NCBI RefSeq assembly: GCF_011386835.1
Contig: NC_088800.1
Span: 21,070,572 to 21,134,571 of the forward strand
Reading direction: 5' to 3'
DNA length: 64,000 nucleotides
Source of the DNA: Chrysemys picta bellii
Lineage: Eukaryota; Chordata; Testudines; Emydidae
Positions within the stretch are counted from its first letter, which is position 1; each line of letters begins with the position of its first letter. A model generated the notes under the pieces. That model did not search any database and had not been told where the DNA came from. It saw nothing but the letters and a program-made list of their open reading frames with translations. A program made the translations under genes and the position numbers. Of the stretch, positions 1 to 9,740 are shown piece after piece.

Positions 1-44
1 TGCTTGGAGGAGCCCTGGCCCTGGCCAGAGGAGAACTGCGGAGG

Positions 45-509
45 TCACCTCCTGCTCTTTCTGCCCCTCCATCGACTATAGTCCTGCCAAGGGGATCCTG
101 GATAGAAGCGTAAGGGGGACTGTGGTTTGAAGGGCTTTCTCTGAGGTGCTGACATGTGAATTGCCAGAGATTTGAGGGTTGCTTGTGAGATCTTGAGACT
201 GTGCAGTCTCGAGTCCATCTTGTCAGTGAACAGTCCCGCAGCGTCAAATGGAAGGTCCTGTATTGTATTTTGGACCTCTGCCGGGAGTTCCGAAACTTGT
301 AGCCATGAGCTACACCTCATTGTAATGGCCGTGGCCATAGTCCGCTTCACTGACTCGGCAGAGTCCAAAGCAGCTTGGAGGGAGGTTCTAGCCACCACTC
401 TGCCCTCCTCTAGGACTGCAGCAAATTCCTGTTGTGACTCCGAAGGGAGCAGTTCCTGAAACTTGGAGAGGGCGTTCCAAGAATTGTATGTGTAGCAGCT
501 AAGTACCAT
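45..509 (-). pseudogene. DIRS-like gag C-terminal piece (LAP2-alpha-like helical region)
   Basis: A 154-codon frame that opens with LSCYTYNSWNALSKFQELLP and continues with an Ala-rich helical stretch, then EVQNTIQDLPFDAAGLF and a basic, aromatic, Arg-rich tail. The DLPF-LF motif and the following SLK-S-ATLKSL segment are the strongest gag-like signal in the window. The frame ends at a TGA at 45-47, but the next residues toward the left edge are still Gln/Gly/Ser-rich and look like more of the same tail, so this stop is probably a mutation. Gag proteins of this class self-associate through this region; that is family knowledge. Confidence 0.65.
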
Positions 510-524
510 CTGCTGGTTGGAAAG

Positions 525-860
525 TCAAACTGGAGTCCCCGGTCGAGTATACCTTTTGACCGAAGAGGTCCAACTTCTTGGCGTTCTTGTTTTTTGGGTC
601 AGGCCCCAGTTCCCCTGCCGCTCCCTGTCGTTTGCTGCATCCACTACCAGGGTCCCCAGTTGGGGGTGTTTGAAGAGGTGCTCATACCCCTTTTGAGGGA
701 TGAAGTAACGCCGCTCTACACCCCTGGCCACAGGTGGTATAGAGGCCGGAGTCTGCCAGAGCACCTTCATGGTGTTTTGAATAGTTTTTATAAGTAGCAG
801 TTCCACCTTGGAGGGATCCTCCGCGGTGAGTATGTCAACCATTGAGTAAGTCCTCCACAA
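525..860 (-). pseudogene. DIRS-like gag core piece (LAP2-alpha-like region)
   Basis: A 111-codon minus-strand frame. Residues 36-80 contain PASIPPVARGVERRYFIP, then KGYEHLFKHPQ, then LVVDAANDRERQG. This order (a PVA-G-ERxYFxP motif, a short HLFxHP motif, a VV-A-NERERQG motif) is what I recall from DIRS-type gag proteins and the related LAP2-alpha domain. The last 28 residues look out of frame, which places another indel near position 600. An in-frame continuation is found in 45-509. Confidence 0.6.
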
Positions 861-1371
861 CCTCCTCAGTTTGCATGTTGAGGTTCTGGGCCACCCTCCT
901 AAGGAGGTCTTGGTGGGTTTTTATGTCTATTGCCAGAAGGGACGTAGTAGTGCCTGCTACTGCCTCGTCCAGCGAGGAAGAAGATGAGGCTCGAGGTGGG
1001 AGAGATTCCTCTGGTTCCCTGGTGATGTGCTCAGGGACATCCACTGCGACTGGTGGTGTGGGAGCCGCGGGCATTAGCAGCTCTGACAACACGCCTGATC
1101 TGGGATGCCCAGGGTCTGAACATGAGGAGCCCTGGACATGTCGGGGGCAACCGACATTGTGGGGGGAGGGAGCATGGACAATGGAAACTACTGGTGCCAC
1201 CCTGGAACTATGACCTTGGGCCTGGTAATAGGCCCAAGGTGTCCAAAAGGACCACTGTCCCGGGCCCTGCCTCTGGGGTAGCCAGGATACCATCGGTACT
1301 GCGGGGTTCTCTGCTCTATGGTGCAGACACTGGTGCCAGGATCTTGAGCGGTACCAGCTGTGTCGGGACAC
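835..1371 (-). pseudogene. DIRS-like gag (ORF1), low-complexity central piece
   Basis: A 178-codon minus-strand frame. The middle is rich in Pro, Ser and Ala, including a run of serines followed by acidic residues. The last 40 residues look like a helical segment (DLLRRVAQNLNMQTEEVVED) that leads into the more recognisable core at 525-860. The two frames overlap at 835-860, so a frameshift lies there. Assignment rests on position between two gag-like pieces; the Pro/Ser region alone would not be diagnostic. Confidence 0.5.
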
Positions 1372-1590
1372 GAATGAGTCAGCCTCTGACTCGGAGGAGT
1401 AGTCCGAGCCTGACCAGGGAGAGGCAGACCCTTAGGGCGCCGGGGAGTGGTACCGAGGCCATGGGGAATGGCCCCGAATCATGGTGGGCTTGCCCTGGTG
1501 CCAGATAGGTGGTACTGCCATCGGTGCCGCCGTCCATGCCTGAAGTGGTGTCTGCAACTGAACCGGTGCCTGGGAATGTGAGGTGGGGGA

Positions 1591-2244
1591 CTATGCCATC
1601 ATGTCAATCAAGTCCCGCGTGGCCTTGAAAGTATCTGATGTGGAGGGAAGGTCCAGGTCCTCCTCCAACACCTCCTGGACCAGGGAGTCCATCGACACCA
1701 GACTCGATGGACCTCCCCTCGAGGCCGGAGTCAACCTTCTGGTGTCCTGGCGCGGGATGCACCACACTGGTGTTCTGTGTGTTCCTCTTGACGGGGGAAC
1801 AGCCCCTCTCCGCCTTTTTCTTCTTATGTAGCACCAGGGATTGTGATCAGTATTGCACCGATGAGCCGGCCTTCCACCCTGGGGAGCGGTACTGATGCTC
1901 CTTATGCAAGTCCTTCCTCGTTGCCGAGGTGTCCTGCACCAAGGCTGGTGCGCTCTGCACTGAGCTGCCAGTGCCACCTTGTGTGCCAGTTGAGGCTGGA
2001 GAGCGGACTCCATTAAAAGGAGTTTCAGCCGATAGTCTCTCTCTCTTTTGGTTCTGGGCTTGAAAGGTCTGCAAATACTATACTTGTCCTGCAAATGTCC
2101 CTCTCCCAGGCACTTCAAACAAGCAGCGGGCAAATCCCTTCTGGGCATAGGCTTACCACACCTATCATATGGCTTGAATCCCTGGGGCCAAGCCCCGGCA
2201 TGCCCTAGACAGGGGGGGGAAACCCCCAACTTAAACTTACTCAC
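1591..2244 (-). pseudogene. DIRS-like gag (ORF1), N-terminal zinc-knuckle piece, frameshifted
   Basis: A 217-codon open frame whose first 85 residues look like genuine coding sequence. Residues 42-58 read as a degenerate knuckle with C42, C45, H50 and C58. A tyrosine at 55 sits where another cysteine might be expected, so metal binding may be lost. Residues 61-80 are rich in Arg and Lys. After about residue 88 the frame no longer looks like gag, and better continuity appears in other minus frames (1847-2074 and 1604-1834), which implies at least two small indels. The role of gag in DIRS elements is nucleic-acid binding and particle assembly; this copy cannot make a full protein. Confidence 0.55.
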
Positions 2245-2531
2245 TAACTAACTAAGAAACTTATTAACTACTATGATAACGATTAACAACTATGTGCAGG
2301 AAAAAAAAACACTAGGAAAAACACTTGCTAAAGCAAGAGATAAGTTGCTCCAACGACCATTACTGGCAGTAAGAAGGAACTGAGCAGGTGGCAGCATGAA
2401 GGCACCACTCCAGGGGGCTCCAGAGCCGACCCGACGGGTACCCAGCTAGGGGTAAAACCTTTCGATGATCGTGCACATGGCGCGCGCACACACCTATGGG
2501 AATGGACATGAGCAAGCACTCAAAGAAGAAC
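2245..2531 (-). repeat. Terminal repeat / 5' leader of the DIRS-like element
   Basis: On the minus strand the block opens at about 2531 with TGTTCTTCTTTGAGTGCTTG, followed by a TCATGTCCATTCC motif and an alternating GTGTGCGCGCGC stretch, then a moderately GC-rich segment and an A-rich tract (2299-2307 on the plus strand) before ORF1. This start matches my memory of an abundant turtle repeat whose end begins TGTTCTTCGAGTG, but that is recollection only. No promoter element can be assigned. The partner terminal repeat would be off the left edge. Confidence 0.5.
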
Positions 2532-3574
2532 ATTTGTTTCTAAAATGAACAATGCTGTTAGGGCAAAGCAGTGTCATTGTGTCAGCTCTGAGGTAAGGCT
2601 TCAGTTGTTGAATTGCATTACTTGAAAAGCATCCACCATTCAGCTTTATTAAAAGGTCTTTCCAATTAAACCAAACAGCTGTGTTTGGGATTACAAAAAC
2701 AACCACAGATCTCCTCAGAGCCATAAATCAGGCATTAGACACTCAAAGATTTTCACCTCTCTTCAGATCAAGATGTTCTGAGGTTCTCCTAGCCAGCCTA
2801 CAGGACACAGGGTCCCATTTTATGAAGTTAAATATTTTAGTCTGTGATCTTTAAGATTAACAGTTTGGGGAATTTCCTCTATTGCATCTTGTTTCATTCA
2901 TCGTCCAATTCAACCAATTGTTTTAAAACAACTATGTTTGTGAAATGTGCTTTGCAGAGCTTGAAAGAAAAAGAAAAAAAGAAGTTAATGTTGAGAAAGG
3001 CTCCTTATTTATACTGTGAGACTGTGCATGATATTTGCATAATGTGATATCAGAAGAAACAAATTGTACCAGCAATAAACATATGGAGACAAGTGCAAAT
3101 GCTGTGTAGAAGTGGGAAAGATTGTAATATTTCAGAGAAATTGTGGATCTACATTTGGGAAAGAAAAACAATCCGAATTTTTCTCTAGAGAAAATATGAG
3201 CAAAGAAATATTGAGTCATGATTCGTTTCAGTGTTTGTTAAGATATTTAAAGATCTGATACTGCACATTAATAAAACATGCACGCTATACTATGCAATCA
3301 GAAAAGATGTCATCTTGAGCCATGGCAGCACATGGAAGTGTGCAAGCAATTCATAGATTGTTTGTGTTCGGTTTACAGTTATAGGAATCAGTGCACCCAA
3401 TAATGGACAATGTTAGACAATAAAATACAAAGCACACCCACCTACTTGTGAAAACACATATGACAAAGACAAATCATTGAACAGAAGTGGCCTAAAGGGG
3501 ACACGAAAAGGAAGAAATCCTGTGCCTGCTCCTACAATGCCAACACATACAGAACTGCTGTTGAAATTAATAGG
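2532..3574. other. AT-rich apparently single-copy DNA
   Basis: About 1 kb between the DIRS-like element and the SINE/hAT block. I see no open frame above background, no clear repeat and no inverted structure. A short purine-rich run lies at 2963-2982. Confidence 0.5.
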
Positions 3575-3590
3575 AGATGATGGTTAAGGC

Positions 3591-4274
3591 CAGAGGTGGG
3601 CAAACTACAGCCTGCGGGCCACATCCGGCCCACGGGACCCTCCTGCCCGGCCCCTAAGCTCCCGGCTGGGGAGGCTAGCCCCGGCCCCTCCCCCGCAGCG
3701 CAGCCTCAGCTCACTCTGCCACCAGCGCAATGCTCTGGGTGGCAGGGCTGTGAGCTCCTGGGGCAGCACAGCTGCAGAGCCCGGCCTGACCCAGTGCTCT
3801 GTGGCGGCGACGGCATGCCTGGTTCCAGCTGGGCAGCGTGGCTGTAGCACTGCCAGCCACCGGTGCTCCAGGCAGCATGGTGAGAGGGTAGGGGAATTTA
3901 GGGGGTGGGCAGGGGGCAGGTGTGTGGCTAGTGGTCGGGGTGGTCAGAGAGTGGGGAGCAGGGGGGTGGAATGGGGGCAGGGGTCCTGGAGGGCCCATCA
4001 GGAATGAGAGGAGGGGTTGGATGGGGCAGCAGGGGGCAGTTGGGCAGGGGTTCCAGGGGTGGTCAGGGGACAGGGAGCAGTGGGGGTGGGTGGATGGGGC
4101 AGGGGTCCTGGGGGTCCATCAGGGAACAGGAGGGGTTGGATGGGGCAGGAGTCCCAGGGGCGGGGGGGTGGATAGGGGGTGGGAGCCGGGCCACGACTCC
4201 CTCCCCTAACCGGCCCTCCATACAATTTCCGAAACCCGATGCGGCCCTCAGGCCAAAAAGTTTGCCCGCCCCTG
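3591..4274. mobile_element. Non-autonomous hAT transposon (684 bp) with exact 8 bp TSD
   Basis: The ends are CAGAGGTGGGCAAACTACAG and, inverted at the right, CAGGGGCGGGCAAACTTTTT. The element is flanked by GTTAAGGC at 3583-3590 and again at 4275-4282, an exact 8 bp target-site duplication as expected for hAT. The interior is GC-rich, has no transposase frame and contains a G-rich imperfect tandem repeat. A sister copy is at 22766-23347. Open frames of 80-117 codons here are by-products of the base composition. Confidence 0.9.
3885..4190 (+). repeat. G-rich imperfect minisatellite inside the hAT MITE
   Basis: Units of variable length with repeated GGGGCAGGGG, GGTCAGGGGACAGGGAGCAG and GGGGTCCTGGGGG phrases, alternating with GGTTGGATGGGGCAG. 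The plus strand is very G-rich, with many runs of three or more G. The equivalent segment in the sister copy is 23020-23255. Confidence 0.75.
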
Positions 4275-4401
4275 GTTAAGGCACTATTCTGGCACTCAGG
4301 AAAGCCTGGTTCAATTCCCTGTTCTACTACAGACAGTTGCCAAGTCATCATCTTTGTGCCTCAGACCCGCATTAGTAAAAAGCGGGTACTAATAGTTGGG
4401 T

Positions 4402-4426
4402 TGTGTGTGTGTGTGTGTGTGTGTGT
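4402..4426 (+). repeat. (TG)n microsatellite
   Basis: An uninterrupted TG run of about 25 bases inside the SINE. Confidence 0.95.
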
Positions 4427-4436
4427 TGTCTATTTG

Positions 4437-4563
4437 GAGTGGGGTTTTCAAAAGCACGCTACATTTGTTTACTTCTGCTTCTATTGAAGTCAGTAGAGTT
4501 TTACCATTGACTTCAATGGGAGCAGAGTTACAGGAGTGCTGATCACTTTTGAAAATTCCACCC
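4437..4563. repeat. Palindromic insert with TTTTCAAAAG arms
   Basis: The outer arms are 4437-4454 (GAGTGGGGTTTTCAAAAG) and 4546-4563 (CTTTTGAAAATTCCACCC). The inner arms are TTGAAGTCA at 4484-4492 and TGACTTCAA at 4508-4516. The segment interrupts the SINE between its core and tail. A TTTACCATTGACTTCAAT phrase like the inner part recurs near 49865, so it belongs to a dispersed family. Confidence 0.6.
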
Positions 4564-4696
4564 ATATACAATAAGCTCTTTGGGGCAGGGGCTATCTTTA
4601 CTAGGTGAATGTACAGCACCTAGCACAATGGGGCCTAGATCTCAAATGGGGTCTCTAGGCACTGTTGTAATACAAACACTAAGTAATACTATATGG

Positions 4697-5053
4697 CAGG
4701 GGTCGGCAACGTTCGGCACGCGGCTCGCCAGGGTAAGCACCCTGGCGGGCCGGGCAAGCACCCTGGCGGGCCGGGCCAGTTTTATTTACCTGCTGACATG
4801 GCAGGTTCAGCCGATCGCAGCCCCCACTGGCCGCGGTTCACCGTCCTGGGCCAATGGGGGCGGTGAGAAGCCGCGGCCAGCACATCCCTCGCCCGCGCCG
4901 CTTCTCGCCACCCCCATTGGCCCGGGACGGCGAACCGCGGCCAGTGGGGGCCGCGATCGGCCGAACCTGCCGCGTCAGCAGGTAAATAAAATTGGCCCAG
5001 CCCACCAGGGTGCTTACCCTGGCGAGCCGCATGCCGAACGTTACCGACCCCTG
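4697..5053. mobile_element. Non-autonomous hAT transposon (357 bp), palindromic, exact 8 bp TSD
   Basis: Ends CAGGGGTCGGCAACGTTCGG and, inverted at the right, CAGGGGTCGGTAACGTTCGG. The flanking 8 bp is CTATATGG at 4689-4696 and 5054-5061. Much of the interior is inverted too: the Ala-rich-looking frames on both strands come from the same GCCGCGGTTC/GAACCGCGGC arms. A 20 bp unit with CACCCTGGCGGGCCGGG is duplicated near the left end. No transposase is encoded. The internal CCGCGGCCAGTGGG segment is shared with the different element at 35340-35517. Confidence 0.9.
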
Positions 5054-5061
5054 CTATATGG

Positions 5062-6000
5062 GGAGGCTATATAGGACCATATCTTCTGTCACAGTAGGCT
5101 GCATACCTGCTGGATTATAATGAATCAACAATGTGTGTATGCTTTGTAGGGGATATATGTTTGCCTCTTTATTATTAAGGGTCCTGTAGTAGAGGTTTAC
5201 TTAGAGTGCCTAGCAGCAGCTCTGAGTCATGTTGGGGCCAGTATTGGCCTTCAGAAACAGGCAGAACCAAGCAGATTGCTAATGCGGAGAGAACCTGCCC
5301 TAAAATCTACAGGTTAGAGGGGTTACTTACACAGGCAAATCTCCCATCTAGCTTGGATGACACCGATATGTGTGAGCAACGATATTCATTATGCAATGGG
5401 ACAGTCTTTTGGCAGATATTGTAAGAATGCACAAGGCCAAAGCAGGGAGAGATTAACAGAGAAGGGCGGAGAATTGGTCCTGAACAATTAACACAAGTTA
5501 ATAAACAGAAAACATCTACAATATTTCTAAGGAGACACCTGCACATGTTACAAATTAGTCAAATGTATAGGGTAGAAAATGCCAGGATTCACTGATCTTA
5601 ACAGGACTTAATTGCTACATAACTAATGTACTAACTGAATAATATTTTAAAGTAAAAAAAGTCTTCTCTCTGCATTCCTTTCACAGGCAAAAGTCCTAGT
5701 CCAGCTAACGGAAGTTTTGCCTGACTAAAGAGTATACAGCAGGCTGCTTAGAGAGAATGAAAATTTTCAAATATACATGCTTAGCAGCCTGAACACACAG
5801 AAAATTGTACTGCATTCCCTTTGCCTCATTTTCTTTAATGGCTCCTAGTGACATAGCTCCTAGACCTCAACAATTGCCATCTTCTTGATCTATTAAGATT
5901 TCCCAGGATGCACTAGGCTAGAGACTTCGGTAACACCACTGATCGATGCTGCAACAATATAGCAAAGGGTTTGGCAATAGGTAAAAGATGCATCCGTTCT
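5062..6000. other. AT-rich apparently single-copy DNA
   Basis: I see no repeat, exon or inverted structure that I can support in this stretch. Confidence 0.45.
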
Positions 6001-6262
6001 TAGTCATAGAGTCAAAGATTCCAAGGCTGGAAGGGACCATCGTAATCATCTGGTCTGACCTCCTATACAACCCAGGCCATAGAACTTTCCACAAATAATT
6101 CCTAGAGCAGAACTTTTAGAAAAAACACACCCAATCTTTATTTAAAAATTGTCAGTGCTGGAGAATCCATTATGACCCTTGGTAAATTATTCCAGTGGTT
6201 AATTACTCTCACTCTTGAAACAGTGAGTCAGTATGGTGCACTCCTCTACAATTACCCTTTTA
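6001..6262 (-). mobile_element. CR1 LINE 3' end fragment, minus strand
   Basis: The plus strand reads TCATAGAGTCAAAGATTCCA, then GGCTGGAAGGGACCAT, then ATCATCTGGTCTGACCTCCT, and further on AATTATTCCTAGAGCAGA and CCAGTGGTTAATTACTCTCA. This is the reverse complement of a CR1 3' untranslated region as known in turtles; the true 3' end with its CTATGA-type repeat is at about 6004. There is no coding part. Confidence 0.8.
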
Positions 6263-8107
6263 TTAAAAATACCGTTACTCACAAATGTGTTAAGGAAACA
6301 AAAGTAATAGTTTTAAAAGGTGATGAAATTCTAGTTGATTAAGTCTAGCTGACAATTCTGCTGCTCAGGGTAAGGTCGGGATATTTCTCTAACCCCCCCT
6401 CAAATATTGATTCAGCCATAACATCAAACATGAATTTTTATCTTGTTACCGCTATATTTTTCTTGGACATACCCATTTATATACCCAATGCAAAAAAAAA
6501 AAATCTTGTTTCTCCATTTATGTCCCTATAACATATCTCATCTATTGATGGGACATAGATTCACAATTTTTATTGTATATTTTGACTATACAATATACGA
6601 CATTATAGTGAGAGCAATGTCCAGTGCACAGTCATTCACTGTATTCTCAGGTTGATTTTTATACACTAGTCAGATGCAGCTGTACTTATGGTCCCATAGG
6701 GAGTACATCTAGTATTCTTTTCCCTTCAGTAGTGCCATAAATACAGCTACAAGCAAAGTACTGCACATAAAGTAACTATGTCATTTTAGTAAGAAGTGAA
6801 TAATGCCACAGATTTTAGTTGTCTCGATTCATTCTTTTTTATAGCATGTTGAACAAAGGGAGGTTATATTTTGAAATAGTCCATTGTGTTTGTCTTTCTT
6901 CAGAGAGGGCAATTCCTTCATGGGAGTGTTTCCCATATGGTAGTTTTGTGAACCATCTGGTTATGGAGGGGCATCTATAGACTTTTCCACTATGCTACAG
7001 TCTGAGTTGCAACTAGGAGGAATTGTAATGGGAATAGCAACTTTCCTCTGACTTCCTCTCTGCATACTCCCCTCAAAGCTCATGGTATGTTGAAACGAAT
7101 GGTGTCCCTCTATCTCTTGGGCATGCATGTGGACCATCTTGGACTTTGCAATTTCATGTGTTTATGCTCATTCCATACATTGCAGCCTCACTAACGTTGT
7201 CACAACAGGCATATTTCATTTTTTGTAGTCTTGATGAGGTCAGATAAAATCTAGACAATACAGTGTTGGACAGAAAACTAGGAAAAGAGGGTAAATCACA
7301 AATTCTTTCCATTCTTCAACTAAATTTCAGCATTTTCTGACTAGCTCTAATGTAGTACTTGATATAGTGGACCAGAGTCAACTCCAGTGAAGTCAACAGC
7401 ACAATATTACATCAGTGACACAACTAACCCAGCCTGTACCTATAAACACTATGAGGTCTTCCAAAAAGGATCTTATAGTCCCACTTATGTCTTCAAGACT
7501 CAAATGCCCTAGAACAATTGCAGATTGCATTGTGAAATACGAGTGACGAAGAAATTGAGAGCCCTATCTATGCCCTACAAGTCAGATTGTGACACTCTTA
7601 CCTACACAGAATAGTACCTTACCCCTTGAATAGTCCCAATGATATCATCGGGACTACTTGATGAGAGTAAGGTATCTCAGTCTGGTCCTAAATGCAGACA
7701 GTGTCAGCAACCAAGAGGATGGAAAGGCAACAGTTTCTAGAAGTTGCAGCTGTAGCATGAGCAGGTTGTGGGTAAGGAGGTTCTCCTGCCCTTGTCCTAC
7801 ACTATAATGCCAACCAGTTCCAGTGCAGTATGTCTGACAGGTGTGTGTCTTTGTGCTGAATCTTGTGTAAAATATTCATTGTGTGTTGAGGTGCACATAA
7901 TTCCCTTTTCTTGTTGGAATCAGGGTTTCTTCCTGCTTGTATTTCAAATCTGGGCTCAAGTATTAGGTACATAATGAATCAGACCTTCACCTCTAGATGT
8001 CATTACAGACAGTATAATTCAAATGGGTATATCTAAAACCAATTCCAGTTACCGGGGGGTGGGGAGGCAAATAAGGGGGAGGGAGGATATGTCAATCAAT
8101 TGGGGTA
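6263..8107. other. AT-rich apparently single-copy DNA
   Basis: About 1.8 kb with only short chance frames. A local inverted pair AGTCCCAATGATATCATCGGGACT occurs at 7632-7655. It is a small perfect stem and I cannot assign it a role. Confidence 0.45.
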
Positions 8108-8172
8108 GATTCTGCTCTCTGTTACACCAGTGTAAATCTTGAGGAACTCCATTAAAGGGTGCAGAATTAGGA
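8108..8172. repeat. Copy of the TTACACCAGTGTAAAT palindromic repeat family (partial)
   Basis: Contains TCTGTTACACCAGTGTAAAT and GGAACTCCATTAAAG. Other copies are at 13296-13400, 14894-14996, 43828-43918, 48500-48600, 57486-57540 and 61040-61105. Confidence 0.5.
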
Positions 8173-9517
8173 CAGAAAGAGATAGGAGCCAGCTGGCTGT
8201 TATGTGCTATGTTGACCATTTACTAGAAGCATTAGGCCAATTCTGCCCTAACTTGTAGCCCTTTAGGTCTCTCTCCCACGCATTTTATTTTCCCAAAAGC
8301 CTATTTCTCATTTTGAAAACTTGATTTGCAAGCACATTTAAAAGTTTCACTTATTAAATTGTAATGAAATGAGATTTTCCTTCTAGCCCCTAATCTGAAA
8401 TCCACATTTATCTGTTTCTTTAAGCAACAGTATTTTGGCAATTGAAAAGTCTCAAAAACCCAACAAAACCCCTTATAAAGCAATCTGGATTTAGTAAGAA
8501 AGCTTTGTCGACTCTGGCTCAGCAGAGTTAGTTATCCTGGTTAATTGGATCGATGGTGACAGCTGTAATTACCAGAGATGGGATTGCCTGTACTGTAATT
8601 ACACTTCAATCTTCAGTGTCAGCTGGACTGTAGAATACATACTATAGATTCTCCCAATTAGAAACAGGTTAAGGAGAGCATGGTATTTCTGTGATAATCA
8701 TGTTTGTTATTGTATAGAATAAAAATATATGGCAGCAGCTAAAAGAATTGTTAATCTGAAGCAGTTTTGCTGATTCAAAGGCATTAATCCACAAAGCTTT
8801 ACTGCTACGTGGTTTCTCAAGATAACCGCAGTACAGAGGAACTGAAGTTTTTCACCTAAATAGTTGCTAGCTATTCAGCAAATTGCAACTCCCAGTGTTT
8901 GCACTGATATTCTTGGATATAGCGTATAACATATCAGTGTTTATAGAATAAAGAACATCTCCTTTCAAAAACACACATTAAATATAGGAATAATTTGATT
9001 GACTTTAATTTTTTTAGGTCCATCATATTAAAGCTTATGCTACTGTGTGAAACCTGCTCAAAGAACAAGAAAAAGGAATATGAAAAGCATTAGGGTTTGG
9101 CATTTGCTCTAGGTTTGGAAGACATCAACCATTAATATAATTTAAAGTATAAAGAGTGCATTTCAAAAGCTTGAAGTGTCGTATGCTTTCCTACAACCGG
9201 ATGGTTTAAATATTTGTTATTAAAACTACTGCAACTAGTAAAGACAATATACAGTGCTATTTCACAGGAAAATTGAAACACTCTACAATCAGTAACAAGT
9301 ATTTCTGGGCTTTTCTGAGGGGGAGGAATTATATATTTCTATGATTCATTTTTTAAGAGTTCTATTGCTGACTTCAACCCACCCCTACATATATCTCAAC
9401 TATTTCAGTTCCCAATAAGGGTATTGTATGTGCTCTTTCTGCAAGGCCTGGCACATGCACAATTATTGCTTGTTTTTCAGTCTACTGATTAAGATTAATT
9501 CATTTTTCTCATTTAGG
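8173..9517. other. AT-rich DNA with a candidate conserved non-coding stretch
   Basis: No exon seen. Positions 8500-8780 are of more even composition and carry two TGTAATTAC sites exactly 30 bp apart (8564-8572 and 8594-8602), TTAATTGGATCGAT and several other TAAT cores. This could be an enhancer-like element; the claim is an inference from motif content only. Confidence 0.3.
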
Positions 9518-9527
9518 GAAAAAGAAA

Positions 9528-9570
<43 letters not shown>
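9518..9570 (+). repeat. A-rich tract and (GA)n microsatellite
   Basis: An A-rich run (9518-9536) followed by an uninterrupted GA repeat of about 34 bases at 9537-9570. Confidence 0.95.
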
Positions 9571-9574
<4 letters not shown>

Positions 9575-9637
9575 ATATCTTTTTGGACCTAAAATATTCA
9601 TCTATTTTCTGATATACCAAAGACTAAAAAGCCTGAA

Positions 9638-9740
9638 TGAAATATACCCCGGTGCACCCTTTAAATCGCATGAATGCAATAGAACACAAAGCAGGATTTA
9701 AGTGGTGCATAGACCTCTACACCGGGTGAATTTCTCCCTT
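9638..9740. repeat. Palindromic repeat with ACCCCGGTG / CACCGGGTG arms
   Basis: The left arm near 9640-9654 reads AAATATACCCCGGTG; the right arm near 9719-9733 reads CACCGGGTGAATTT. Between them a second inverted pair is suggested by TTTAAATCGCA and AGGATTTAAGTGGTGCA. A half copy with AAATTCACCCCGTGCAGTGG lies at 63588-63665. Confidence 0.5.

Larger units (their letters stand above)
1..2531 (-). mobile_element. DIRS-like retrotransposon, 5' part (terminal leader and broken ORF1), continues past left edge
   Basis: Read on the minus strand, this block starts with a leader near 2531 and continues into a gag-like ORF1 that runs to the left edge. The ORF1 pieces at 45-509 and 525-860 resemble the gag of DIRS-like tyrosine-recombinase retrotransposons, the family from which the LAP2-alpha C-terminal domain of TMPO is thought to derive. 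The first piece (1591-2244) has a Cys/His knuckle followed by a basic segment. The frame changes several times, so the copy is dead. Reverse transcriptase, RNase H and tyrosine recombinase would lie to the left of the window and are not seen. The family call is from remembered protein similarity, not a search. The right boundary near 2531 is where the leader gives way to unrelated AT-rich DNA. Confidence 0.7.
3575..4690 (+). mobile_element. MIR-like (CORE) SINE, split by a hAT MITE
   Basis: The left part is 3575-3590 and the right part starts at 4275. Across the hAT insertion the text reads GATGGTTAAGGC then ACTATTCTGGCACTC, followed by GCCTGGTTCAATTCC, a plausible tRNA-type B box. Further right come TTTGTGCCTCAGAC and, at 4565-4690, a tail with GGGGCAGGGGCTATC, GCACCTAGCACAATGG and a TAATACAAA end. 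This head, core and tail order is that of MIR-like SINEs. The middle is expanded by a TG microsatellite and a palindromic insert (4437-4563). Confidence 0.65.

Noticed and set aside
172..459. Plus-strand frames over positions 172-1830
   Set aside because: They are shadows of the minus-strand DIRS-like gag pieces.
4580..5074. 164-codon plus-strand frame
   Set aside because: It lies over the palindromic hAT MITE; GC-rich, stop-poor transposon DNA explains it.
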